64,000 nucleotides of DNA from Colimorpha sp045576855 (GTDB lineage: Bacteria; Bacteroidota; Bacteroidia; Bacteroidales; P3), in assembly GCA_045576855.1 (NCBI GenBank), contig JAZNHG010000037.1, positions 46,954 to 110,953 on the forward strand, given 5' to 3'. Under the pieces are notes generated by a model that ran no database searches, was not told the origin of the DNA, and worked only from the letters and a program-made list of their open reading frames with translations. Made by a program: the position numbers and the translations under genes. The stretch's first letter is position 1. Every line of letters starts with the position of its first letter. Below are positions 34,958-42,757 of the stretch, piece by piece.

Positions 34958-35254
34958 ATGAAGAAAGTTCTGTTTACCGCTGCCGCCGCTCTGGCGATGT
35001 TCGCCATGACCGCATGCAACAACAACAAGGCCGCCGAGGCCGCCGAGGACACCACCTGCGCCGCCACCGAGCAGTGCGAGCACAAGTGCAACAAGGCCGA
35101 GGGCGACACCGCCATGTGCTGCAAAGCCGAAGGCATGGCCATGGACAGCACCAAGGCCTGCTGCAAGGAAGGCCAGGAAGGCTGCAAGAAGGCCGAAGGC
35201 GAGAAGTGCTGCAAGTCCGAAGGCAAAGAGTGCCACAAAGAGGCTGCCAAGTAA
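34958..35254 (+). CDS. Small Cys-rich lipoprotein inside the decarboxylase operon
   Basis: 98 aa. Signal peptide with lipobox FAMTAC (Cys20). The mature part has eleven more Cys in a spaced pattern (CAATEQCEHKCNKAEG, CCKAEG, CCKEGQEGCKKAEG, CCKSEGKECHKE), rich in Lys/Glu and with few hydrophobic residues. Repeating CCK-x-E-G units suggest internal duplication. Clustered Cys with His is compatible with metal binding or disulfides; no family recognised. Its place between mmdA and the gamma-like subunit is odd for an envelope protein and may mean only shared transcription. Confidence 0.75.
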   Translation: MKKVLFTAAAALAMFAMTACNNNKAAEAAEDTTCAATEQCEHKCNKAEGDTAMCCKAEGMAMDSTKACCKEGQEGCKKAEGEKCCKSEGKECHKEAAK

Positions 35255-35271
35255 GCACTTGGACGTGAACG

Positions 35272-35303
35272 AATCCGGCGCGTCAGCGCTGACGCGCCGG
35301 ATT
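35272..35303. terminator. Perfect 32-bp palindrome after the Cys-rich lipoprotein
   Basis: 16-bp arms AATCCGGCGCGTCAGC and its exact complement with no spacer. Very stable hairpin in RNA. There is no T-run after it, so it may be an incomplete terminator, an attenuator or an mRNA processing/stability element between two parts of the operon. Confidence 0.6.
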
Positions 35304-35342
35304 TCAAACAACGTTTTGATGTTAAAACAAAGAGATTGTTAG

Positions 35343-36344
35343 ATGAAAACACTTAATAAACTACTAATTGCAGGTCTGTTGAGTTTCGCTACGCTGACGG
35401 CTATGGCGACGCCGCAAACCCACAATGGGGAACACGGCAGTCCCGACGCCGTGACAGGTGCCACCCAGGCCACGCAGCAGGAGGCGCCCCATGCAGGTTG
35501 CCCCATGCACGCGCTGACGCCGTCGGTGGACTTACAGAGCGTCAAGATCTGCTATGCGCCCGACCTGGGCGCCTTTGTGGCAATCGACAGTGTGGAGTGT
35601 TCGGTACACCTGGTGTCAGCACAGTCTATGGACACCATTGGCGTCTTCAAGACCGACGACACCTACAAACGCCACGACCTGAAGAATATCCTGCGCCCAG
35701 TGAGCGTGTCGGCTATGGGCCCTTACGTGCTGGTACTGGCCTCGGCCGTGAACGATACTGCCTACGTAGCCATCCTAGACTCGAACATGAACGAGGTGGC
35801 GCGCCGCGCCTTCCAGAGCCCGATGTACGCTATGTGGCGCGAAGGGGGCGCCCTGACCGTCGCGGGCCGCAACCCCTACGGCTACGATATCAACATTCTG
35901 CCGCTGCACCGTCTGAACTTTGAACAGTTCGCCAACGGCGAGATCAGAACCCACCACTACCGCGTGGCCAAACAGGCGGAGAAAATCAAGAATTCCGACC
36001 CCGTAGGTATCGGACTCGCCGCCGTGGCCGTGGCTGTGGTCTTCCTGGCTCTGGTGTGCATCTGCCTCATCATCTCCGGTTCGGGCAAACTCATCTCCGG
36101 TGCCGAGGAGCGCAACAAGCAGAAAGGCGCTGCCAAGAAAGCACCGGCCATCAAGCCTGTAAGCTCGGGCAGCAGTGCCGAGGACGAGACCATGGCTGCC
36201 ATAGCTGCCGCCATCCACCTCTACAACGACGAGCTACACGACGAGGAGGACACGGTGCTCACCATCCAGAAAGTGGAACGCGAGTGGACCCCGTGGAATG
36301 CCAAGTACTATAATATGAATCAATATTTTAATAATAGGAGATAG
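35343..36344 (+). CDS. OadG-family (gamma-like) subunit with a large periplasmic domain
   Basis: 333 aa. Signal peptide (ending about ATLTAMA), a periplasmic region of about 200 residues (including VDLQSVKICYAPDLGAFVAIDS and YVAILDSNMNEVARRAF), one membrane helix at about 221-243 (GIGLAAVAVAVVFLALVCICL), then a cytoplasmic tail with KKAPAIKPV and AAIAAAIHLYNDELHDEEDTVLTIQ. The helix plus tail is the OadG domain, which in oxaloacetate decarboxylase holds alpha and beta together. The long N-terminal domain is seen in Bacteroidota versions. Its role is unknown. Confidence 0.85.
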   Translation: MKTLNKLLIAGLLSFATLTAMATPQTHNGEHGSPDAVTGATQATQQEAPHAGCPMHALTPSVDLQSVKICYAPDLGAFVAIDSVECSVHLVSAQSMDTIGVFKTDDTYKRHDLKNILRPVSVSAMGPYVLVLASAVNDTAYVAILDSNMNEVARRAFQSPMYAMWREGGALTVAGRNPYGYDINILPLHRLNFEQFANGEIRTHHYRVAKQAEKIKNSDPVGIGLAAVAVAVVFLALVCICLIISGSGKLISGAEERNKQKGAAKKAPAIKPVSSGSSAEDETMAAIAAAIHLYNDELHDEEDTVLTIQKVEREWTPWNAKYYNMNQYFNNRR

Positions 36345-36371
36345 CACACTCTCCCAAAACGGAAAGAGACA

Positions 36372-36803
36372 ATGAAAAACTACAAGCTCAAGATAAACGG
36401 CAACGACTACAACGTTGAAATCAACGAAGTGGAAGGCCAGGAAATCAAACTCGACGTCAATGGCACCAGCTATGTTGTCACCGTCGACCAAGAAATCAAA
36501 CAAACCAAGAAGCCCGCAGTGAGCACTCCCCGCCCGCAGGCCGTCGCGGCCGCTCCCGCCGCCCAGAAGAGCAGCGCCCCCGCCGCTGCCGGCAGCAAGG
36601 TGACCACTCCCCTGCCCGGAACCATCCTCGACGTCTTCGTCAATGTGGGTGACAGCGTCAAGGAAGGCCAGACCGTGGTGCTGCTCGAGGCCATGAAGAT
36701 GGAGAACAACATCGAGGCCGACTGCGCCGGTACCGTCAAGGAGGTGAAGGTCCGCAAGGGCGACAGCGTGCTTGAAGGCGATGTCCTGATAGTCATTGGA
36801 TAA
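36372..36803 (+). CDS. mmdC: Biotin carboxyl carrier subunit of methylmalonyl-CoA decarboxylase
   Basis: 143 aa. N-terminal small beta domain (KLKINGNDYNVEINEVEGQ), a flexible Ala/Pro linker (about 47-75), and a C-terminal biotinyl domain with EAMKMEN; Lys109 is the biotinylation site. Carries CO2 from the alpha subunit to the membrane beta subunit. Lies 27 bases after the OadG-like gene. Confidence 0.94.
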   Translation: MKNYKLKINGNDYNVEINEVEGQEIKLDVNGTSYVVTVDQEIKQTKKPAVSTPRPQAVAAAPAAQKSSAPAAAGSKVTTPLPGTILDVFVNVGDSVKEGQTVVLLEAMKMENNIEADCAGTVKEVKVRKGDSVLEGDVLIVIG

Positions 36804-36818
36804 AAAGAATAGTTAACG

Positions 36819-36840
36819 GGCACACCGCAAGCGGTGTGCC
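36819..36840. terminator. Short hairpin between carrier and beta-subunit genes
   Basis: GGCACACCGC-AA-GCGGTGTGCC, 10-bp arms with a tiny loop, no T-run. Inside the operon, so more likely an attenuator or message-processing site than a full terminator. Confidence 0.45.
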
Positions 36841-36860
36841 ACAGAACAAATTTTGAAGAA

Positions 36861-38030
36861 ATGATTAGTTTAGCAACAGGTGGCTTCATGGAGTTCATGT
36901 CGACGCAGCTGGTCCAGTTTCTGGAATACACCGGCTTTGCCAACGTGACCTGGGGCCACATAGCAATGATTCTTGTCGGTTTGGTGTTCATCTTTCTGGG
37001 CATCAAATACGAGTTCGAACCCCTGCTGCTGGTTCCTATTGGATTTGGCATGCTCATCGGCAACATCCCCTTCTATCCCGGATTGAAGATAGGCATCTAT
37101 GAACAGGGGTCGGTGCTCAACATCCTCTACCACGGTGTGCAGAACGGTTGGTATCCGCCATTGATATTCCTAGGCATCGGTGCCATGACCGACTTCTCGG
37201 CACTGCTGAGCAATCCCAAGCTGATGCTCATCGGTGCCGCCGCCCAGGTGGGTATCTTTGCCGCCTATATGGGTGCATTGGCCCTGGGATTCATGCCCAA
37301 CGAGGCCGGTGCCATCGGCATCATCGGTGGCGCCGACGGTCCCACCGCCATCTTCATCAGCTCGCAGTTGGCTCCCGACCTGATGGGTGCCATCGCCGTG
37401 TCGGCCTACAGCTACATGGCCCTTGTGCCTGTCATCCAGCCCCCCATCATGCGACTGCTGACCACGCCCAAGGAGCGCACCATCCGCATGAAACCGCCAC
37501 GCAAAGTGTCCAAACTGGAGAAAATAACCTTCCCCATCATCGGCCTGCTCTTCTGCGCTTTCATTGTGCCGAGCGGCCTGCCCCTGCTGGGCATGCTCTT
37601 CTTCGGCAACCTGCTGAAAGAATGCGGTGTCACCAAGCGCCTGAGCGACGTGGCCTCCAACGCAGTGGTCAACATCTGCACCCTGCTCATCGGCATCACC
37701 GTGGGTGCCTCGACCCAGGCGTCGGTCTTCCTCAGCGGCAAATCGCTGATGATCTTCGGCCTTGGCGCCGGCTCTTTCATCGTGGCCACCTTCTGCGGCG
37801 TGCTCTTTGTGAAGATTATGAATCTCTTCCTGAAGGAAGGCAACAAAATCAATCCCCTCATCGGCAACAGCGGCGTCAGCGCCGTGCCCGATGCTGCCCG
37901 CGTGTCGAACAACGTGGGTCTGGAGTACGACAAGTCCAACTACCTGCTGCAGCACGCTATGGGTCCCAACGTGGCCGGCGTGGTGGGCTCGGCAGTGGCC
38001 GCCGGTATCCTGCTCGCTTTCCTGCACTAG
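36861..38030 (+). CDS. mmdB: Sodium-translocating decarboxylase beta subunit
   Basis: 389 aa, about ten membrane helices. Decarboxylates carboxybiotin and exports Na+. Family marks: GFANVTWGHIAMILVGLVFIFLGI at the start, IGGADGPTAIFISSQLAP with the essential Asp159, and a C-terminal GNSGVSAVPDAARVSNNVG. ATG 36861 is preferred over an upstream TTG-type extension because it gives the usual N-terminus. Last gene of the operon; a strong terminator follows at 38058. Confidence 0.95.
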   Translation: MISLATGGFMEFMSTQLVQFLEYTGFANVTWGHIAMILVGLVFIFLGIKYEFEPLLLVPIGFGMLIGNIPFYPGLKIGIYEQGSVLNILYHGVQNGWYPPLIFLGIGAMTDFSALLSNPKLMLIGAAAQVGIFAAYMGALALGFMPNEAGAIGIIGGADGPTAIFISSQLAPDLMGAIAVSAYSYMALVPVIQPPIMRLLTTPKERTIRMKPPRKVSKLEKITFPIIGLLFCAFIVPSGLPLLGMLFFGNLLKECGVTKRLSDVASNAVVNICTLLIGITVGASTQASVFLSGKSLMIFGLGAGSFIVATFCGVLFVKIMNLFLKEGNKINPLIGNSGVSAVPDAARVSNNVGLEYDKSNYLLQHAMGPNVAGVVGSAVAAGILLAFLH

Positions 38031-38057
38031 TCTTGCTGCCGGAAAAGCATACTATGG

Positions 38058-38100
38058 AAAGTGGAGGAAAGGGGGGATGCCTCTTCCTCCACTTTTCTGT
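38058..38100 (+). terminator. Intrinsic terminator of the decarboxylase operon
   Basis: 12-bp perfect stem AAAGTGGAGGAA (38058-38069) with 38084-38095, followed by TTTTCTGTTT. A second hairpin, CAGCCGCA/TGCGGCTG, follows at about 38108-38129. Confidence 0.8.
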
Positions 38101-38152
38101 TTCAACAGCAGCCGCACCCCACTGCGGCTGTACCATCCAACGAGTATAAAAC

Positions 38153-40612
38153 ATGCGCCAACTGCAAGATACGGTCTACTACGTCGACGTGCTGCTCCCG
38201 CTTCACCTGCCGGAATACTACACCTACCGGGTGCCGCAGGAGTACAACGGCCTGGTCGCACCGGGCCAGCGTGTAGTAGTGCAGTTCGGGCGCCAACGCA
38301 TCTATTCCGCCCTCGTGCGTCGCCTGCACCAGACGCAGCCCGCCTGGCGCACCAAGTACATACAGGCCATACTCGACACGCAGCCCATCGTCACCGAGCG
38401 CCAGATGGAGTTCTGGGAGTGGCTGGCGCGCTACTATATGTGCTACCCCGGCGATGTGATGGCCGCTGCCCTTCCCGCGGGCATGAAGCTGGCCAGCGAG
38501 AGCGCCGTAGCCATCCATCCAGACTTCGACGGCGAACTGTCGTCCCTCAGCAAGCAGGAGGCGCAACTCGTGCACCTGCTGACCGACCATCCGGTGATGC
38601 GTGTCGTCGACATCTCGCGTGCTCTCGGCCTGCAGAAGGTGATGCCTCTGCTCCGTTCGCTGATAGACCGCTCGGTCGTCGTCATGGAAGAGGAGCTGCA
38701 CGAACGCTTCCACCCCCGCACATCAACCTACATCAGCCTCGCGCCGGCCTACCGCTCCGAAGAGGCACAGCGACGGCTCTTCGACGAGTTGGAGAGCAAG
38801 AAGCGCAGCAAACAGGTGGAGATACTGATGCAATACCTGCAGCTCTCGCATTTCGGGCAGGAGGCGGTGGCCAAACGACTGCTGCCACAAGGCTCGCCGC
38901 TGCAGACGCTGGTCAAGCACGAGATACTCCTCTGCGAGGAGCGCGCCGAGAGCCGGATGGAAACACTCGACGGGCCCGCGGCCTCGGCCGACAACATACA
39001 GCTCAACGACGAGCAGCAACGGGCCTACACCCAACTGCAGACGGGCCCGTCGGTATGGCTGCTGCACGGTGTCACCTCCAGCGGCAAGACCGAGATATAC
39101 ATCAAACTCATCGACAACGTGGTGCGGCAAGGCCGACAGGCGCTGCTGCTGCTACCCGAGATAGCCCTCACGGCACAGGTAATCAACCGGCTGAAGCGCT
39201 ACTTCGGCGACAAGGTGGGAGTCTACCATTCGCGTTTCTCCACCAGCCAGCGCGTGGAAGTGTGGCACCGCACCCTCTCCACAGGGCCCGACCGCTATCA
39301 GGTACTCCTCGGGGCCCGCAGCGCGCTGCTGCTCCCCTACTCCGACCTGGCGCTGATTATCGTCGACGAAGAGCACGACCCCAGCTACAAACAGCAGGAG
39401 CCTGCGCCGCGCTACCATGCGCGCGACGCCGCCCTCTATCTGGCCTCGCGCTGGGGCGCACGGGTGGTGCTAGGCTCGGCCACGCCCAGCATCGAATCGT
39501 TCCACCACGCCCTCGGCGGCCGCTACGGCCTGGCCACGCTCACCCAGCGCTTCGGCGGCTCGGCTCTGCCACAGGTGCACGTGGTCGACATGCGCGAAGC
39601 CCACCGCAACCATCAGGTGCGCGGACACTTCTCCACCGAGCTACTGCAGGCCGTGGAGCAGGCGCTGCAACGCCACGAGCAGGTGATACTCTACCAGAAC
39701 AGGCGCGGTTTCTCGCTCCACCTCGAATGCGACGACTGCCACCACGTGCCGCAGTGCATACACTGCGATGTCTCGCTGGTGTACCACAAAAGCACCAACA
39801 CCCTCCGCTGCCACTACTGCGGCTATTCCATACCCGTGCCAGCTGAATGCCCGGCCTGCCACTCCACACACCTCCGCATGGTGGGCATAGGCACCGAGCG
39901 TATCGAAGAGGACCTCCAGATTATGTACCCCGATGCACGGGTGGCCCGCATGGACCTGGACAGCACGATGCAGAAAAACCAATACGTCGAACTGCTCAAC
40001 GACTTCCAGAACCGCCGCATCGACATACTGGTCGGCACACAGATGGTCACCAAAGGACTGGACTTCGAACACGTATCGGTGGTAGGCATCGTGGGCGCCG
40101 ACAATATCATCAGCTTTCCCAACTTCCGCGCCTACGAACGTGCCTTCCAGCAGATGACACAGGTCAGCGGGCGCGCCGGTCGCCACGGCACCGCCGGACG
40201 AGTCTACATACAGACCTTCAACCCCGACCATCAGGTGATAGCCGACGTAATCAACGCCGACTACCGCCACCTCTACGACGAACAGATACAGGAGCGGCGC
40301 GTCTTCCGATATCCACCCTACTACCGACTCATAGAAATCACACTCAAACACCGCGACCCCGACCTGCTCAACGCCGCCGCCGACTGGCTGGCCGCGCAGC
40401 TCCGCGCCACCTTCGCATGGCGCGTCATGGGGCCCGAATATCCCATTGTCAGCCGCATTCGCGCACTCTACCTCAAGCGCATCACCCTGCGCTTCGAACG
40501 CAACGAAGCCATTGCCGACGCCAAACGCGTCATGATGCAGATGGCCGACGACCTGGGCAAACAGGAAGGCTGGAGCAGCGTGGCGGTGATATTCGACGTC
40601 GACCCGATGTGA
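38153..40612 (+). CDS. priA: Primosomal protein N' (replication restart helicase)
   Basis: 819 aa. Restarts stalled forks by loading the replisome. N-terminal DNA-binding domain (YYVDVLLPLHLPEYYTYRVP), helicase lobe 1 with LHGVTSSGKTEIYI (Walker A) and IIVDEEHDPSYKQQ (DEEH box), a zinc-binding insert with four Cys pairs (CDDC, CIHC, CHYC, CPAC), and lobe 2 with GTQMVTKGLDFEHVSVVG and QVSGRAGRHG. Full length. Codon use and frame are clean; long reading frames on the other frames here are shadows. Confidence 0.97.
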   Translation: MRQLQDTVYYVDVLLPLHLPEYYTYRVPQEYNGLVAPGQRVVVQFGRQRIYSALVRRLHQTQPAWRTKYIQAILDTQPIVTERQMEFWEWLARYYMCYPGDVMAAALPAGMKLASESAVAIHPDFDGELSSLSKQEAQLVHLLTDHPVMRVVDISRALGLQKVMPLLRSLIDRSVVVMEEELHERFHPRTSTYISLAPAYRSEEAQRRLFDELESKKRSKQVEILMQYLQLSHFGQEAVAKRLLPQGSPLQTLVKHEILLCEERAESRMETLDGPAASADNIQLNDEQQRAYTQLQTGPSVWLLHGVTSSGKTEIYIKLIDNVVRQGRQALLLLPEIALTAQVINRLKRYFGDKVGVYHSRFSTSQRVEVWHRTLSTGPDRYQVLLGARSALLLPYSDLALIIVDEEHDPSYKQQEPAPRYHARDAALYLASRWGARVVLGSATPSIESFHHALGGRYGLATLTQRFGGSALPQVHVVDMREAHRNHQVRGHFSTELLQAVEQALQRHEQVILYQNRRGFSLHLECDDCHHVPQCIHCDVSLVYHKSTNTLRCHYCGYSIPVPAECPACHSTHLRMVGIGTERIEEDLQIMYPDARVARMDLDSTMQKNQYVELLNDFQNRRIDILVGTQMVTKGLDFEHVSVVGIVGADNIISFPNFRAYERAFQQMTQVSGRAGRHGTAGRVYIQTFNPDHQVIADVINADYRHLYDEQIQERRVFRYPPYYRLIEITLKHRDPDLLNAAADWLAAQLRATFAWRVMGPEYPIVSRIRALYLKRITLRFERNEAIADAKRVMMQMADDLGKQEGWSSVAVIFDVDPM

Positions 40613-40709
40613 TTGCTGACCAGACAGATAGGGAAACCGTAGCATTCTTAATAATATTTAACAAAATTCTACTTGACAATTCCAACTCCACACTGAGAGG
40701 GAGTGAAAT

Positions 40710-40835
40710 GAATATTGGGAATTGAAAATGGAGAGTTGAGAGTTGGCAGTTGACAGTTGACAGTTTGTAGTTGGTTGATATTCATCATTCTTCATTCATC
40801 ATTCCGACCTCCGACCTCCGCCCTCCGACCTCCGC
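40710..40835. repeat. Eighteen-unit 7-bp array with drifting words
   Basis: 126 bases in one unbroken 7-bp register. The word changes along the array: GAATATT, GGGAATT, GAAAATG, GAGAGTT (twice), GGCAGTT, GACAGTT (twice), TGTAGTT, GGTTGAT, then ATTCATC-type (three), then CCTCCGA/CCTCCGC (four). Non-coding, about 100 bp after the priA stop. Confidence 0.85.
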
Positions 40836-40850
40836 CCTGACAAGGGTCAT

Positions 40851-40905
40851 CCTACCACCAACGTACCATCAACCTACCACCATCCTACCACCATCCTACC
40901 ATTTT
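40851..40905 (-). repeat. 11-bp iteron array D, diverged relative of the 133-bp element
   Basis: Five 11-bp units, CCTACCACCAA, CGTACCATCAA, CCTACCACCAT (twice) and CCTACCATTTT on the plus strand. The reverse complement shares the GGTAnG core and the five-unit count with elements A, C and G, but the conserved tail is missing. Confidence 0.7.
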
Positions 40906-41069
40906 AACATTTCGGAAGCCAAATTCATCCACCGATGGCGACAGCATGCACCACCCCAGTGCTGCAGTCGACACCGCAGCATCCGGCCCCAATCGCCGCC
41001 CATCCGCCACCGGCCGCAGCAGACAAAGCGACCATTGCATAGCTGAATACTAACGAATTGCAAAAAAAA
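40906..41069. other. Non-coding spacer before the SRP RNA promoter
   Basis: No gene, repeat or known RNA seen; moderately G+C-rich with several CCRCC words. Confidence 0.45.
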
Positions 41070-41101
41070 TTTGGTCAGAATGAAAAAAAGTGGTAATTTT
41101 G
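41070..41101 (+). promoter_or_regulatory. Promoter of the SRP RNA gene
   Basis: TTTG (41070-41073), 20 bp, TAATTTTG (41094-41101). Confidence 0.75.
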
Positions 41102-41147
41102 CACTCCGTTTCCCGGCAACGGGATACACATAAGAGAGACAGAAACA

Positions 41148-41243
41148 GGGCAAGTCTTATACGACCAGCTCCCATTGAATCCCCCAGGGTAGGAATACAG
41201 CAAGGGTGTTTGGTTGTAGCGGTGCGATATAAACAGCTTGCCC
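41148..41243 (+). ncRNA. ffs: Small signal recognition particle RNA (4.5S-type)
   Basis: Ends close by pairing GGGCAAG (41148-41154) with CTTGCCC (41237-41243), followed by T9. The apical part CCCCCAGG-GTA-GGAA-TAC-AGCAAGGG is the conserved SRP S-domain: GGAA tetraloop on a 3-bp stem, then the CAGG/AGCA internal loop that binds Ffh. ACGACCA/TGGTTGT pairs lower in the stem. A 5' precursor of about 40 bases from the promoter carries a small CCCG hairpin. The RNA docks Ffh and FtsY to target membrane proteins. Confidence 0.85.
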
Positions 41244-41252
41244 TTTTTTTTT
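41237..41252 (+). terminator. Terminator of the SRP RNA
   Basis: The closing stem of the RNA itself (CTTGCCC) followed by nine T. Confidence 0.75.
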
Positions 41253-41316
41253 AGACCTCAAGACATCAAGTCCTGAAGACTCGAAATCCCGAAGTCTCGA
41301 AGTCCCGAAGTCTCGA
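41253..41316. repeat. Eight-unit 8-bp array
   Basis: AGACCTCA, AGACATCA, AGTCCTGA, AGACTCGA, AATCCCGA, AGTCTCGA, AGTCCCGA, AGTCTCGA: 64 bases in strict 8-bp register. It starts at the base after the SRP T-run and ends 19 bases before the prfB start. Confidence 0.85.
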
Positions 41317-41335
41317 AGACCAAAAAAGAGAGATT

Positions 41336-42448
41336 ATGACCAACCAAGAACAGATAAAAGACCTCATGCAGCGCAGAGACGCACTGCGCAAGTTTCTCGA
41401 TATCGACAACCTCCAGGCATGGATAGCCGACGAGGAGCGCAAAACCGAGGCCCCCGACTTCTGGAACGACCCCAAAGAGGCCCAGAAAACAGTGAAAGGC
41501 ATCAACAGCAAAAAGACATGGGTCACCGCCTACAAGGAGGTGGACAGCGCCTGCGGCGACCTCGAGGTAATGGGCGAATTCTTCGAAGCCGGCGATGCCA
41601 CCGAGGAAGAACTGCAGGCACAGCTGGCACTCACCCAGAAACGGGTGGAAGAACTGGAATTCAAAAACATGCTTCGCAACGACAGCGACCGACTGGACGC
41701 CGTGCTCAGCATCAATGCCGGCGCCGGCGGCGTCGAGGCGCAGGACTGGGCCGAGATGCTCATGCGCATGTATATCCGCTACGCCGAGACCCACGGCTAC
41801 CGCGTCGTTATCTCCAACTCGCTCGACGGCGACGGCGCCGGCATCAAGAGCTGCACCCTGCAGATCGAGGGCGACTTCGCCTACGGCTACCTCAAGTCCG
41901 AGACCGGCGTGCACCGTCTGGTCCGCGTCAGCCCCTTCAACGCGCAGGGCAAGCGCATGACCAGCTTCACCTCCGTCAGCGTCACACCCCTGGTCGACGA
42001 CTCCATCGAGGTCGTCGTCGACATGAGCCGCCTCAGCTGGGACACCTTCCGCAGCGGCGGCGCCGGCGGACAGAACGTCAACAAGGTCGAATCAGGCGTC
42101 CGTCTGCGCTACCAGTACAAAGACCCCTACACCGGCGTCGAAGAAGAGATACTCATCGAAAACACCGAGACCCGCGACCAACCCAAGAACAAAGAGAACG
42201 CCATGCGGCTGCTCCGCTCCCAACTCTACGACCGCGAGCTCAAACACCGCATGGAAGAGAAGGACAAAATCAAGGCCAGCCAGAAGAAAATCGAGTGGGG
42301 CTCGCAAATCCGCTCCTACGTCATGGACGACCGCCGCGTCAAAGACCACCGCACCGGCTACCAGACATCCGACGTGGCCGGCGTCATGGACGGCCACATC
42401 GACGAATTCATCAAGGCTTACCTTATGGAATTCGGCGCCGAAGGCTGA
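41336..42448 (+). CDS. prfB: Peptide chain release factor 2, no programmed frameshift
   Basis: Releases proteins at UGA and UAA. 370 aa in a single open frame. Recognition loop SPF in HRLVRVSPFNAQGKRMTSF, catalytic GGQ in SGGAGGQNVNKVESG. N-terminal coiled domain 1 is complete. In many bacteria prfB has an early in-frame UGA with +1 frameshift for autoregulation; here the region LRKFLDIDN reads straight through without one. The start is the ATG just after the octad repeat array; no separate promoter seen, so it may be read from upstream. Confidence 0.96.
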   Translation: MTNQEQIKDLMQRRDALRKFLDIDNLQAWIADEERKTEAPDFWNDPKEAQKTVKGINSKKTWVTAYKEVDSACGDLEVMGEFFEAGDATEEELQAQLALTQKRVEELEFKNMLRNDSDRLDAVLSINAGAGGVEAQDWAEMLMRMYIRYAETHGYRVVISNSLDGDGAGIKSCTLQIEGDFAYGYLKSETGVHRLVRVSPFNAQGKRMTSFTSVSVTPLVDDSIEVVVDMSRLSWDTFRSGGAGGQNVNKVESGVRLRYQYKDPYTGVEEEILIENTETRDQPKNKENAMRLLRSQLYDRELKHRMEEKDKIKASQKKIEWGSQIRSYVMDDRRVKDHRTGYQTSDVAGVMDGHIDEFIKAYLMEFGAEG

Positions 42449-42471
42449 TCCCCACACGGCCATAACGACAA

Positions 42472-42503
42472 GCGCCTCTCCGGATCGGAGAGGCGCCTTT
42501 TTT
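42472..42503 (+). terminator. Terminator of prfB
   Basis: Perfect 11-bp stem GCGCCTCTCCG/CGGAGAGGCGC with GAT loop, then CTTTTTT. Confidence 0.9.
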
Positions 42504-42558
42504 ACGCTGCTACAGTACTGCCCTGGGACCACTATGCCCCGGCGACAGCACGAAAACA

Positions 42559-42605
42559 ACCCTACATGGAGACATCACACGACATCTCCATGCAGGGTTG
42601 TACTT
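42559..42605 (-). terminator. Possible terminator of the small lipoprotein gene
   Basis: Imperfect inverted repeat of about 19-bp arms (AACCCTACATGGAGAC / its near complement) just past the stop at 42623; a weak T-run (GTTTTC) follows on the minus strand. Confidence 0.5.
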
Positions 42606-42622
42606 CACCAAGGGCCAGCGCC

Positions 42623-42745
42623 TTACTCGGCCACCTCGGCCAGGGCCACCGAACCACGGTAGGCCGGGCAGGTGTGGTGGGTGCAGCTGGCGGCTACCAG
42701 CGTCAGCACCACGACTGCCATCAGGGTCAGAGCTTTCTTTTTCAT
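42623..42745 (-). CDS. Very small lipoprotein (40 aa)
   Basis: MKKKALTLMAVVVLTLVAASC with a clear lipobox (VAASC), then only 20 further residues (CTHHTCPAYRGSVALAEVAE). Likely a lipid-anchored envelope peptide; the THHTCPAY piece, with two His and a Cys, could bind metal. The start ATG 42745 is the only one giving a signal peptide. It lies directly downstream of ftcD with the 7-bp fold-back array between them. Confidence 0.65.
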   Translation of the reverse strand: MKKKALTLMAVVVLTLVAASCTHHTCPAYRGSVALAEVAE

Positions 42746-42757
42746 ATGTATATTTTT

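Noticed and set aside
37891..39846. Long open frame in another frame over priA
   Set aside because: It has an arginine/alanine/proline-rich composition typical of a shadow frame in G+C-rich DNA, and priA in the other frame has all its motifs.
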